A stretch of DNA of 64,000 nt, taken from contig CM057060.1 of NCBI GenBank assembly GCA_029945375.1, forward strand, positions 1,612,001-1,676,000, read 5' to 3'. Positions within the stretch are counted from its first letter, which is position 1. Each line of letters starts with the position of its first letter. Under the pieces are notes generated by a model. The model did no database searches, was not told the DNA's origin, and was given only the letters and a program-made list of their open reading frames with translations. Of the stretch, positions 12,546 to 23,796 are shown one piece after another. This DNA is from Agaricus subrufescens (Eukaryota; Basidiomycota; Agaricomycetes; Agaricales; Agaricaceae). The position numbers were made by a program, and so were the translations under genes.

Positions 12546-14964
12546 ATGTTTCATCCGCCGCCTTCCCCTCCCTCGCTCGACGCCCACGCCCCCTCTCCCC
12601 CCCAGGTGCGTCTCCCTCTGCCCCCGCTGCCCGTCCCCCCGCCGACCCCCCGCCAGGCCCCCCGTCTTGGATCCCACAAAAACAGCTTCTCTGCCCTGGC
12701 CAGCGCTGCTATGCCCGTTCTTGTCGCCCCTGCCATGCCCTCCTCCCCCGCCCTCGACTCGCCTGCCAACCACGCCGCCTCCTCGGCCCGCCATGCCTCC
12801 TCCCACAAGCACGGGCCCCTCTCCGATCTCAAGCGCTTTCTCAACCACCACATCCCCCATCCCCCAGACTCGCCCGCCCACGCAACCCCTCCCCACCGCC
12901 GCCCCGCCGCTGAATCCGCTGACCCGGACGACGCTGGAGCCCACGAGCCCAGCAACTCCGTCGCGACCCGTCGCTCCCTCCCCAGACTATCCTCTCTCAT
13001 GCGCAAGGACAAGCACCACAAGGATGCCATCAAACAGTCCAAGGACAGAACACCCTCTCCCCCCGGCTCCGAGACCAGTTCCTACACCGGCAATTCCAAT
13101 GACGGCTCACAGACCTCAGATCACAGCTGTCCCAAGCACTCCCCGCGCTCCGGCTCCTCTACTCCTGGCACCCACCCTATGGTTTCGCTTCAGGAGGCCA
13201 CACACGCCCACCTTTCCAAGAAGTACGGCAAATGGGGTCGTGTTCTTGGCAGTGGTGCCGGCGGCACTGTCCGCCTCATCAAGGCTAGCAACAAGAATGG
13301 CGGAGGTATTTTCGCTGTTAAAGAGTTCCGCCCCAAGCGCACCGGCGAGACCGAGCGCGAGTACCAGAAGAAGGTCACAGCCGAGTTCTGCGTTGGCTCA
13401 ACATTAAAGCATCAAAACATTATCGAAACCGTTGATATTGTCTCCGATAATGGCCACTATTATGAGGTGGGCTGTGTGCTTTTACGTGTCTCTCTTGGCA
13501 CGGTACTTATTTTGCGGCCAGGTCATGGAATATGCGCCCTTTGATCTTTTCTCTGTCGTCATGGCTGGAAAGATGTGCCGCCCCGAGATTTACTGTGTGT
13601 TCCGCCAGATTTGTGATGGCGTCGAATACCTGCACGAGATGGGTCTCGCTCATCGCGATCTCAAGCTCGACAACTGTGTCATGACGTCTGATAACGTCGT
13701 GAAGTTGATTGACTTTGGCACTGCGACCGTCTTTCACTATCCCGGCAAGTCGCCAACGCCTGCCTCTGGCATCGTTGGCAGCGATCCATACCTCGCCCCT
13801 GAAGTCCTCAGCGAGCAGAGCTATGACCCCCGGAAGACTGATGTCTGGAGTCTTGCCATCATCTTCTTGTGTATGATTCTCAGGAGGTTCCCCTGGAAGA
13901 TTCCCGACCCCAAGGTTGATGCCAACTTCAAGGCGTTTGTCACCGCTCATCCTGATCTTTCCGACAAGCCTTTGCCGAAGAAAAGTCCTCGGCCCACACT
14001 CGACGGCTCCGCCCTTACCGTCCGCCCCCCTGCTCCACCAGCACGCGCTGGAAGTACTGACGGTGCCGCCTCTATTGACGGAGACGTCTCCAGCACGAGT
14101 GCATCGTCAGAGGCGCCTTCAATCCTTTCCAAGACATGTTCTTGTTCGTCTTCCGAGATCACGGACCCGCCATCACGACTAACTAGTGTAGGCAAAGATT
14201 CGGAAGATTGCCAGCGGTGTTTACCGGATTCCCTATCACCTCGTCCACTTTCCTCACGTAGTGCTGCAACTCTCCCATTTACTGTTCAGGATAAACTCGA
14301 TTATAATGCCGCAAGAAATTCACGAGAAATGGATCCTTCTGTCAGGGCATTTGCACGTCCTGGCACATCGACCGAATCTCTACCTAATCCTCTTGAACCC
14401 GCCTCCCATGGTACTGAGGCTACACCCCGCGCCAGTGCCGCAGATGCTGCGGCCCCGTCTGCTGCTGTGGAACCAACAGCGGTGATACCACCGGTCTCCG
14501 TCACACCTGCCCCCACACCCGCAGAAGTAGAGACAGGGAGAACCGCGATACCTCCAACTCCTGTTCCGGCTCAGACCAAACGCCGCCAGCGAACCGATAG
14601 TGTAGCGACTTTCCATGCTGGAGGAGGGGAGTCTATTTTCCGTCTCTTACCCCGTGAAACGCGCCCAGCCCTGCGGCGTATGCTATATATTGAGCCATCG
14701 TCGCGGTGTACGCTTACGGACCTGCTGAAAGGCAAAGGCAAGGTCAGCGGGCTACTTTGCGGATGCCATGTGGACCGTAGCAAGAGTGGGATCGATACTC
14801 CTCCCGGCTCTCATTGTGTTGATCACGGTGAATGCGATCCGGAAGATGAAGACAATGGCGATGAATGGCTGACTGGCGTTGTTCCCTGTTCAACGTCAAC
14901 ACATCCTTCACACATACATACCAAGGGCCTGTTAGACGAGAAGCAGAAAAAGAAGTTCTTCTGA
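12546..14964 (+). CDS. HAL4/SAT4-family Ser/Thr protein kinase
   Basis: Exons 12546-13466 and 13522-14964, 787 residues. A Pro/Ser/His-rich N-terminal region of about 220 residues is followed by the kinase: Gly loop [12 protein letters not shown] (about 230), FAVKEF lysine, catalytic loop HRDLKLDN (about 349), DFGTA (about 370), APE and DVWSLAIIF. The C-lobe is split by a Ser/Thr/Pro-rich insertion (about 450-670), after which [18 protein letters not shown] completes subdomain XI. This split and motif set match fungal nutrient-permease kinases of the HAL/Sat4/Npr1 group, which stabilise potassium and amino-acid transporters at the plasma membrane. A Cys-containing tail follows ([18 protein letters not shown]). 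The frame is open further 5' (to 12426), and a Met at 12711 is an alternative start. Confidence 0.85.
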
Positions 14965-16034
14965 GAGCAATCTTCTATTCTGCTCTGGCCTCGCGGCTTC
15001 TCTCCCACCTCCCTCCCCTCCCCCCCATTATGCGGGGTCCCGGATCTTTCCTCACCTCCCGTCGCTTGGTCTATTGTCGCCCGATTTTTAACGACTTCAT
15101 GACCCGGATTCATCCCTCAACCCTCACCGTCTTACCCATTTGAGTTTTACCTCATCCTGCATAAATCAATCTTTTTTTTTTCTATGATATATCAATCAAT
15201 TTGCATTGTGTTGTACATGTCCCCCTTTTTCTTTGTTTCATTACCGCCCAAAGTTTTATTTGCTTTCCAAACCGCGACGTTTGCTTACTTTAGAAATATC
15301 TATACGTTCTGTTATCGATATTATTCTCCCTCTTTTTTTTCCACTCTCTCACCTGCATCTTTCTCAAAATCTGAGATTCATGACACTCGCACACATACAC
15401 ACACATATAACCATGGAAAATGACTGGCTAACTTCGATGTGGATGGATTTTGTTCTTTCATCTTTTACCATCTCTCATTTTTTTTTTATCTTTCGCTCAT
15501 TCGACAATTCACTGCCGTCCGCTTTTCCCCCCCCTTTTTTCCTCACCCTATTTAAACTATCCTCAACGGATACACGTTTTTTTCTCTCTTTTTAGCAATC
15601 GGAACATTTCGCCAGGAAACAAAACCCTCATCTAAGATAAAATATCTTGTATTAGTTTTTTTTTTTTTTGCGCCCAAATATCCATGTTTATCTCGGCTTC
15701 CAAACTTCTCTTCTCTTGAGCAAACCTGACCCCCTCTCGCCTCCCACCACCCACCACCTCAACTGGTTGGAGCAACAGTGTTTCCCAGAATCGGGAAGCT
15801 CAAGTGTTCTTCTTGGCCCATGAGTTCGCCAAGAAATACATGACTAAGTAACGAGGATCACTGAGAAGCGTTTCTTGTCCCATTCATTCCTCGGCACTCC
15901 AGAAGCTCGGAGCTTGGAGCCACGCATCTCCTGTTCCGCCAGCAGCACAAAAAAAAGGTCGGCGTCTGTATCAATATATAAACTACACCATAAATTACAA
16001 TTCTAGCAGGAAAAAAAATATAATATATATATTT
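14965..16034. other. Pyrimidine-rich intergenic region between convergent genes
   Basis: The kinase and the OS-9 homologue converge on this 1.07 kb stretch. It is very T/C-rich on the + strand, with several poly-T runs (15171-15181, 15478-15486, 15658-15670) and a CACACATACACACACATATA segment near 15390. AT-rich sequence near 15975-16030 probably serves 3' end formation of the minus-strand gene. No coding frame was convincing. Confidence 0.6.
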
Positions 16035-17915
16035 TTAAAGCTCGTCTCTGGCATATTCATCATCATCATCATCCATCGACTTCTTAACCCTCCGCTTCCT
16101 ATCATCCCCCTTATCTTTACTCTCCTTAAATACGTCTTTCAAGCCCAAATATTCCGCACCACGAACATCATAGCCCGCGGCACGAAGAGCGCTTATAAGC
16201 TTATCGCCAATTTCTGCCTGTTCATCGTCATCCAAAAGTTCTATCACAAGTTCTGTGGGTTCTTCAGATGTTAGACCCTTCCCACCGCGGCGTTGTTCTA
16301 GTAGTGTCTCGATACTCTGCCGCAGAAGGTCATTGACAATGTCCTCCTGCCTTTGGTCGGATTCGAGATCCCCCTCTGACTTGCTGTCTTCTGCACTATC
16401 AGTCGCCTTATCGACGAACTCTACGGCAGGCAGGTGAGGTTTCCGGGGTCGAGGCCCTTTTATGGGATAATCAGCCACGGGGAAATTAAGTGGTTCCTGT
16501 GGCAAAATGTCGACAATTTCGCGACAGTGTATTTCAGCCTCCTCTGCAGCGTCCCGCCTCGACTTGAATCCGGGCTCTCCACAGAGGCGTGGAGTGTTTA
16601 TCACTAGGACATAAGAGCATGTTTTTGTTTCTTTGACGAACAGAATGCTATCTGTCGTTGTCATTGAGCAATGGAACTGAATTTAAAAAAAAGTTAGGGC
16701 ATATGATACGCTCCATGTGAAAAAAGAAGAATTAAAATATCACACCTGGACTTCAACTTCCCGGGGTTGATTGGTCTTATCACATAATGTGCCATCCCCC
16801 CATCGTTGCACAAGGTACCGAGAGCCTGCAGTCTTGGCAAGTTCTAGATTGGTGGCCTGTGCATGCTGTTCGGCCACGGTCAAATCCGCGCCAGGTGCAG
16901 GCTGTATTGGTGCACGCCCCAAAGTATAAGATTCCCACTAGAACCCAGGTCCCAGGTGACCTACATGTCAGAAATGAGAAGAATAAATAAGTTTGATTTT
17001 ACCTCAGGGTCCTCTTCTGGCACATACGAACCTAGAATATATAATAACAAAGTCTCAGCATCAGGTCACCGCTTGGAAACGGAAATAAAGGGTCGTCACG
17101 GGGCTGAAAAAACCGGTGAAGCGGAAAGTGTGGCCAGAAGACGTGGAAACATCTAACGGCAATAGGCAAAATGGAAGGAATTACAGAATTTATAATAAAA
17201 AGTGGCTCCAGCACTGAAACAGGAGAAGAAATTGCAACAAAATTTCCCTGACCTGTCAACCGCGGATTTTGGGGGACAAGCTCCTTGAACTGACGTATTT
17301 CGTTATTGTGGCAATATGAGTATGTGAACCAACCGTGTTGGTGCTGGCAGTACCTCAGAAGCAGCCCGAGCCGAAGAGCGATTACATACATATAGACAGG
17401 TGCCAGTGAGCGGCTTGAGGAGAGCCCAGCTGCGTGCTGGTGTTAATTCAGCATCAGGCGGATCATCTGGCAGAGAAGAGGGGACATTCTCCAGAGGCTT
17501 GGGTATCAGACAGACGTATGAATCTTTCGGACCAAGTTTCAGGAACTCGAGGGTAAAATTACTCGAACGATGCGGGCCCTGTGAGTGATCTGTCAGGAGG
17601 GGTTTTCCCAGCAAAATGAGGCCTGGAAAGACGGACATCTGCGTATGGGGGATGCGCACTTTCGATTTCCTTGCTGTCGGAGGACACGGAATGGGCAGCT
17701 GATCCGGCGTGCTGCTGGAAGAACTCGAGCTCGCCGCCAGGGAGGCCGGTGGCGAGCCAGCGGTGGGCGGTGTCGTTGAGGACGGGGAGGGCGTTGAGGA
17801 AGGCGACGCGGAACTTGGGGAAGGCGTGGAGGTCCTCGGGCAGCGAGTGGATGAGCTTTGTGGCGACGGCGCGGAGGGAGAGGGCGAGGACGAGGTGGGC
17901 AGGAAGACGGCGCAT
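16035..17915 (-). CDS. YOS9: OS-9/Yos9-like ER lectin of the ERAD pathway
   Basis: Six exons: 17915-17688, 17638-17390, 17343-17253, 17031-17003, 16937-16746, 16676-16035; 476 residues. Yos9/OS-9 binds trimmed N-glycans on misfolded ER proteins and passes them to the Hrd1 ligase. An N-terminal hydrophobic stretch (MRRLPAHLVLALSLRAVA) looks like a signal peptide. Then come FRVAFLNALPVLNDTAHRWL and GLPGGELEF, typical of Yos9, and an MRH lectin domain with YSYCHNNEIRQF, VQRWGDGTLCD, CSMTTTD and a PRLCGEP cysteine. The Gln-Arg and Trp of QRW fit the mannose site. The acidic tail ends in RDEL, an ER-retrieval variant of HDEL. Exon 4 is only 29 nt, and the 221-nt intron before it is four times the local norm. 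The exon 1/2 junction (49-nt intron) is less certain. Confidence 0.88.
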
Positions 17916-18772
17916 GGTGAGGACTGGGGACGTGTGCGTGTCGTCACCAATCACTCGCTGTGTCACTCCGCCGTGACCCCGTCGAGCGTGACAGGCTCCC
18001 CCTCAGGAACGGCTCGCGCTTCTCGAAAAAATCCATCGCCCTTTCTCTCCCGCCAGGGCCCTGCCGGATAAGGAAAGATCAAACGCACATCCGCGGCGGG
18101 TGCAGGCAACTATATTAAACCTTGTCGGTCCCAGGCCGTGCGGGGGCTGATGTGACCCGGAACGCCGTCACGCGTGATCTGCTGGAAGGAACGACGGCAG
18201 ACACTGTGCGTGTTGCAGCGGTTTCCATACCGGACTTCCTTGCCTCGCCTGGCGCAGATTTATTTCTGCGGCGCACTAAGCCAGATATGCCTCGAACAAA
18301 TTAATTCCCAAGGTCGCACCTTTGTATATTTATCCGGGCGGAAAATAAGGGGAAATTGCCTTTGAGACAATTGTCCAGGGTTGCCTTACTGGGTTGCCGT
18401 GTCGAGATTGCGAACGGGTTTCCATCTGTTTCCATGTGGGTTTCTCTCCAGCAGATCTCCCCACCCATCCCCCAGGCTGTCCAGACGACGTGTGGCTGCT
18501 GCTCCAAATTCAGCGTTAATCCAATATTACGTGAAGAATCCCCCAAAATCAGGGGTAAAACTCTACCGCAGATTGCTCAACGATAATTATAAAAGGCTTG
18601 TATTTGGTACAAAATGCATGCGAAGGAAACAATACATTCGTCTTCTAAATTCGGTAGTGAAATTGTTCATTAAAGCCGGCCCACCTTTTTTCCCCACTTC
18701 TATCTCTCTCATCCTTGGTCCTGCCTCATCCCAACCTTTGTCCCCCCCCCCCTCCCCTGTCCCTCTCCCACC
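17916..18772. promoter_or_regulatory. Divergent intergenic region, OS-9 homologue and AT-hook gene
   Basis: Two genes start in opposite directions from this 857 bp segment. Close to the AT-hook gene there is a pyrimidine tract (about 18685-18772, with CCCCCCCCCC near 18745) on its coding strand, as often precedes highly expressed fungal genes. No specific operator was identified. Confidence 0.5.
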
Positions 18773-19362
18773 ATGTCCTCGTCTCCCAAGGACCAGCCAG
18801 AGGAAGTCGCCGAGAGACAGTCCGTCGACGAGCTCGAGGACCAGCAGCAAGACGCCGACCACGAACCCGGTGAGCAAACTCACCCTCTTGTCCGCCTCTC
18901 GCCTCTCGATCTCATGCGATGCTCTTTCTTCCCCGTATCTGACCCGATGTATCAGGCACCACCGACGCTGCCGACAACCATCCCGTGAAACGCGGTAGAG
19001 GCAGGCCCAAGGGCAGCAAAAACAAGAAAACTGTTGCTGCAGGCGCTTCCACGACGCCTGTCGTTCCCCGTAAGCGTGGTCGTCCGCCCAAGGTGATTAT
19101 TTGGGCTCCACCCTTTTTCTCTCTCCCCCTCCGTCCCTGACCAGTGACCGCGATGCCGCGCGTTCAGAGCTATTACTGATGTCCTCCCTACCTTAAACAG
19201 CCTAAGCCAGAACAAGGCGAGCCCATACAAAAGAGGCCTCGCGGTCGTCCGCGCAAAAACCCGCCGCCAGATAGCGCCGACGCCGATGCAGGAAATGGTG
19301 AGACTGCCGGCGAACCCAGTGGCAAGAAAAAGTCTACCCGGCCGAAAAAGACAGCGTCGTAA
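18773..19362 (+). CDS. HMGA-like protein with three AT-hooks
   Basis: Three exons, 18773-18869, 18956-19092 and 19201-19362, 131 residues. The acidic N-terminus (about 30 residues, Glu/Asp/Gln-rich) is followed by three AT-hook cores: RGRGRPKGSK, RKRGRPPK and RPRGRPRKN. Between them the protein is Lys/Pro/Gly-rich and looks disordered, and the C-terminus is basic (SGKKKSTRPKK). AT-hooks bind the minor groove of AT-rich DNA, so this is probably an architectural chromatin protein like HMG-I/Y. The second intron splits the Pro-Lys pair of the middle hook. Size and hook number match metazoan HMGA, but an acidic N-terminus instead of an acidic C-terminus is a difference. Confidence 0.85.
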
Positions 19363-19890
19363 ACCAACTGTCATTCAATCTTTCAAGTACTATCTTCCTA
19401 CGACTTCTGGATATCCCGCGGCTGCCATCTTGTGATTACATCTCTGTCAATTCTTTTACGCTATGCACAACTTCACGACTCGCTTTTTTCTCCTTGGTTT
19501 TGGTGTTTTTGGTTTTCCACAGTATGGATACTTGCTTTCGCTATCGATTCTTTGTTACTTATAACAGTGTACATAAACAGCGATTGTATAGAAACAATGT
19601 ACCGCGCTGATCCTCTCCAATTGCTTAGAGCAATTACGTGAGCCCTGTTGGTGGATATGGCGGCGACGTGGTGATTGACCAGCAAGCGTATCTTGGCAAG
19701 AAGTGCTCTCACCAGGCAATCACCGCCGATGTGCTGAACAATTTTTGGGAACGACCATGCTCTTGGTTGCCACATCTCTCCTTCATTTAATATATTATCT
19801 CCTCGCCTACCGTATTTATCCAGCCAACAAATTTTTTCATACCCCCAGTGATCCACTGCGTTAGGAAGCAGCAGTCTACTATTCTTTTAC
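19363..19890. other. Convergent 3' region, no gene seen
   Basis: The AT-hook gene and the kynurenine monooxygenase gene end facing each other across 528 bp. No coding frame was convincing. It probably holds both 3' UTRs. Confidence 0.6.
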
Positions 19891-21731
19891 TCAACTTCGT
19901 GCTTCGCGCAAGGTAGAGTAAAGCAGGGACATCCCAGCCACCCCAAGCAACGAAAGCACGGCGTAATTCAAGCTTGTCACGACATACGCCTGACGAGCTG
20001 CCTTCCGCTGTGCAGTGGCGTAACTAATATCTGGTCTAAAGGTAACCATATTATAGAGCGGAAGCCAGCCCTTGGGTTCCGGTGTCGAAAACGGCACACG
20101 AGTCAACGATGTCACCGCTGACGACAACGATACGGCCCGTGGGGCACTAAGAGCATACAGAATATTGTCTAGGGCTTTTCTGGTGAGGTAGGTCAACGTG
20201 GTAACCGAGTGCCGCATAACCACACTAATTTAAGACTTTAGTTCTCTGATCACTGAATTTAGTCACAAAAAAAAAGCTCTCACTAATTGTCCATGGCAAG
20301 TTCGCAAATGGCGACTAAATCCTGATGGCGATTCTCTGAGTAGTGGCGAAGAGTCGATTCCAATTGATCATCTACGGTGTCGGTGGGAGAACCCACGCCA
20401 TCAACAGTGGTTGATGCTACACCTTCTTGCTCAAAAAGTACCGACAGAACTCGCACGTCCTCTAGGCCGCAGTTCAAACCTTGGCCGTAAAATGGAACCA
20501 TAGAATGTGCTGCATCACCCAAGAGTATGGCGCGGTCCTTGTAGTGGTACGGTTTGGACTGAGAAATATGATTGGCTTAACGAAGCCTGATGCCACTTTG
20601 ATCACGCCGTACCTTAGTGCATATAAGGGGACTCCGGGGATTTCCCAAGAAATCTTCTACAAGTGCTTTTTCTCCAATCGCAGAAACTGCATCAGGGAAA
20701 TATTGATGAAACCATGATAAGACATCTTCTGGGGTGCGTATCCTGTCCAACACGGAAACCGGCGCAAATAGAGTGCAGGTGAATGACTTGTCCTGCGGAA
20801 ACAATGAAACAATTAGCCGTAGACAGCGAGTGTGAAGACTTACCCTGTTTGGAAGAGCAATCAACATGAAAGACTGACGGGGCCAAATGTGCAGATGGTT
20901 CGGATCCAACGGGAACGCAGGTTGGCCGTCAGCATCACAACCTGCCGGCATTTTCAACTCTATGTATTCATCTGTGATATATTCTTGGGAATAATCCATT
21001 CTAGAAAGTTTCATGGAATATGAGCCACCGTCGTAGAATAACAGAAGGGCGGATACTCGCCTCACCACTCGCATCAGATTCTGCCGAATGGTAGAATAGC
21101 TTCCGTCCGCGCCAACACAAAGATCGAAATCAGATTTAAAGTTGAGATTTGATACCATATCTTTGATGGTAATAAATTTGCGGTCAAAGTCTACAGCGAT
21201 GACTTTGTGATTAAACTGTATTTTTATTTTGTTTGACGCGGCGGCTTCGTCTAGGAGACCAACATTGAGGAGAGTTCGGTTGATGGAGTTGATACACTGA
21301 GGTAAAACCCTTGTGAGACAAATAAATGTGATACACGCTTGTGTGCACACCTGTCCATCTTTATCGTAACGCTGGCTGTCCAATCTGCCAGATAAGGTGT
21401 GGATCATGCGACCTTGCATGGGTATTGCATCTTGGAGAAATCTCTGGGCTGTCGCAGGATTAATCACCTCAAGGGCTGCAATACCCCTATGAGATATAGC
21501 CAGATTGATAGACCGTTGTCGAGATGAAGGTGAAGAGGCCGTATCCCTCATGTCTGTGTGATATCCGTACTAAGTGACCATAAAACACGGGCCAGCGTCA
21601 AACACACCTGAGCGATATTCGTATATCTCAACATCCCAGCCCTGTTTGGCCAAAGCCAAGGCGGCTAAACAGCCAACCGGCCCGGCGCCTGCAACTACCG
21701 CCTTACGAGAACGGCGTGGAAGACTCGACAT
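19891..21731 (-). CDS. BNA4: Kynurenine 3-monooxygenase
   Basis: Seven exons: 21731-21608, 21553-21351, 21296-21061, 21000-20844, 20792-20613, 20558-20284, 20224-19891; 502 residues. This FAD/NADPH enzyme hydroxylates L-kynurenine to 3-hydroxykynurenine on the mitochondrial outer membrane. Seen: the N-terminal FAD fold [29 protein letters not shown], the DG motif [60 protein letters not shown], and a C-terminal hydrophobic helix ([17 protein letters not shown]) as membrane anchor. The intron between exons 3 and 4 (21060-21001) has no GT donor in the right phase; a GCGAGT donor restores the family sequence. It is 60 nt long with no stop, so retention would insert 20 residues. It shares a promoter with kynureninase. 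Confidence 0.93.
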
Positions 21732-21984
21732 TCTAGGACTTTATGGGACAGATGGGTGATTTGTACAAACTTTTTCTTACCTCGTACTTTTGCCAGTTTT
21801 ATAGATTTCGCAATGTTTCGTTATGTGGCCATTTTTGGACAGGATTCCGGAAAGGGATATAACTCCTTTCGGCCGTGAACTGATCCTTGCCCCGGCCGAT
21901 CCATCGCTTCTAAGATATCCGGATCTTATAACAACAACAACGCTCGATGCTAACTAGAAATTCGCACCTCTCTTTCTTTCCAAC
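21732..21984. promoter_or_regulatory. Shared divergent promoter of BNA4 and BNA5
   Basis: 253 bp separate the two start codons. Near its middle is an imperfect inverted repeat: CCGGAAAGG at 21847-21855 and CCTTTCGG at 21865-21872, separated by a nine-base AT-rich spacer that contains GATATAA. CGG/CCG half-sites in inverted orientation are the usual target type of fungal Zn2Cys6 regulators, so this could co-regulate both genes. Binding is inference. Confidence 0.5.
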
Positions 21985-23735
21985 ATGTCCTCTTCTTTAA
22001 ACACGCCTTTGAGCAGTCAGTTTGTATATCCGACCAATTCACGGATAGGAGCATCTTTGCGTCCCGACCAAGGTTTCTTTGCCTGTTTCAGGGTATTAAA
22101 TCATTCTCATCAACTCGCTCCTTCTATCTAGACGCCAAATGCACGTATCTCTGTGGCAATTCTCTGGGCCTCATGTCCGAACGATCAAAAACCCTCGTTC
22201 AGGAAGAGCTCGAGGCTTGGGGATCTTAGTGAGCTCCATTCTTCTGGACCCATGATGTAATTCAAACTGTCGTAAAGTGGTGTAGTGGGTCATTTTAAGC
22301 ATCCAAAGAACCGCCCATGGGTCGAATTCACAAACAAGCTAACCCCATTGATGGCGGAAGTCGTAGGTAAGCCGAACGCTTTTTGTAAATATATCATCTC
22401 TACATTCTCAATTTGGCTGAATTATACTATCAGGAGCAAATGAGAAGGAGGTCGCTGTTATGGCCACCCTAACGAGCAATCTTCACCTCATGATGGATTC
22501 GTTTTATAAACCAACTCCTGAGCGTTACAAGATACTTTGTGAGGCTAAAGCATTTCCCTCGGATCAGGTAGGTTTTGAAAACCACACGTAAATAAAAATG
22601 CCCAACTTACTTGTATTAACTTGATGTAGTATGCTTTCGCCTCTCAGGCTCGAGCCCATGGTCTGGATCCTACGACAGCAATCTTAGAACTCAACCCCAG
22701 AGAGGGTGAATTTACCCTTCGAGAAGAGGACATCCTCAAAGTATTGGACGAACAAGGACCCTCCATTGCTCTAGTTCTTTTTAGTGGCGTTCAATATTAC
22801 ACCGGCCAATTTTTTCCCATGGAATCTGTGACCCGAAAGGCTAAAGAACAGGTAAATATGAGACGTCTTATTTTCTTACCCCTGCACCAGTCCTTGACTT
22901 CGTTGCATGGTATGCACATGTATTAATACGTAATATCAGGGTTGCATATGCGGTTGGGATTTAGCGCATGGAGTTGGAAATGTCCCCATTCAATTGCATG
23001 ACTGGAACGTCGATTTTGCCGTGTGGTGCACTTACAAGTACCTAAATTCCGGCCCTGGTGGAATTGCGGGATTGTTCATTCACGATAAATGGAGCAACAT
23101 TGAGCGCCCCAAGTACGTGATCACAACCTTCTTTTCTAAAAATCTTTTCTGCAACAAACCCTTGTTCATGTGAAATTAATTTTCCTAGATCTGCCGGGTG
23201 GTGGGGACACGAGCTTGCGACCCGTTTCGCGATGCCACCTGTCTTCTCCCCTATAACCGGTGCACAAGGATTCCAACAATCAAATCCAAGCACGCTTTCT
23301 TTAGCTTCACTCCTGGGCTCACTAGAGGTCCTCAAGGAAGCTGGTATGATGATTCCAGTACGAGAGCGGTCGCTCCAACTTACGGGCGCCCTCGAGGGAT
23401 TATTGAAACAATCTAATTATTTCGTGCCGGCATTCGAAGTCCTAGAGAAATATACTCGATCACATTCGACAAGGCCTGCGTTCACGATCATCACACCGGA
23501 AGACCCTTCGTCGCGGGGCGCTCAGCTGTCCCTCTTATTTTTGCCTATGGAATCAGGTGTGATGCAAAAGGTCTTTGATAGACTTGTTTCATATGGGGTA
23601 ATCGGGGACGAGAGGCAACCGGACGTGATCCGCCTGGCACCGAATCCCCTATATAATACCCTCGAAGATTGTCAAATTGCAGCGAAACATCTCGAAGAAG
23701 CTATGGCCTATAGCGAAAGCCGCAGCCTACTCTAG
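21985..23735 (+). CDS. BNA5: Kynureninase
   Basis: Seven exons: 21985-22072, 22132-22228, 22278-22366, 22434-22567, 22630-22851, 22940-23112, 23189-23735; 449 residues. This PLP enzyme cleaves 3-hydroxykynurenine to 3-hydroxyanthranilate and alanine in the cytosol. Seen: [56 protein letters not shown], the PLP-lysine motif [24 protein letters not shown], and the C-terminal [12 protein letters not shown]. All introns are GT-AG and preserve these motifs. It is divergent from BNA4, and its stop lies 61 bp from that of the formamidase gene, so the three genes form a tight cluster. Confidence 0.95.
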
Positions 23736-23796
23736 CTAGGGTAGATGTGATGCATGTATCCCAATCTCCAATATGAAATCCGCAGACAGTATGCCG

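Noticed and set aside
12415..13407. 330-codon Pro-rich + frame overlapping the kinase N-terminus
   Set aside because: Out-of-frame shadow of a Pro/Ser-rich exon; the kinase frame continues into the conserved domain, this one does not.
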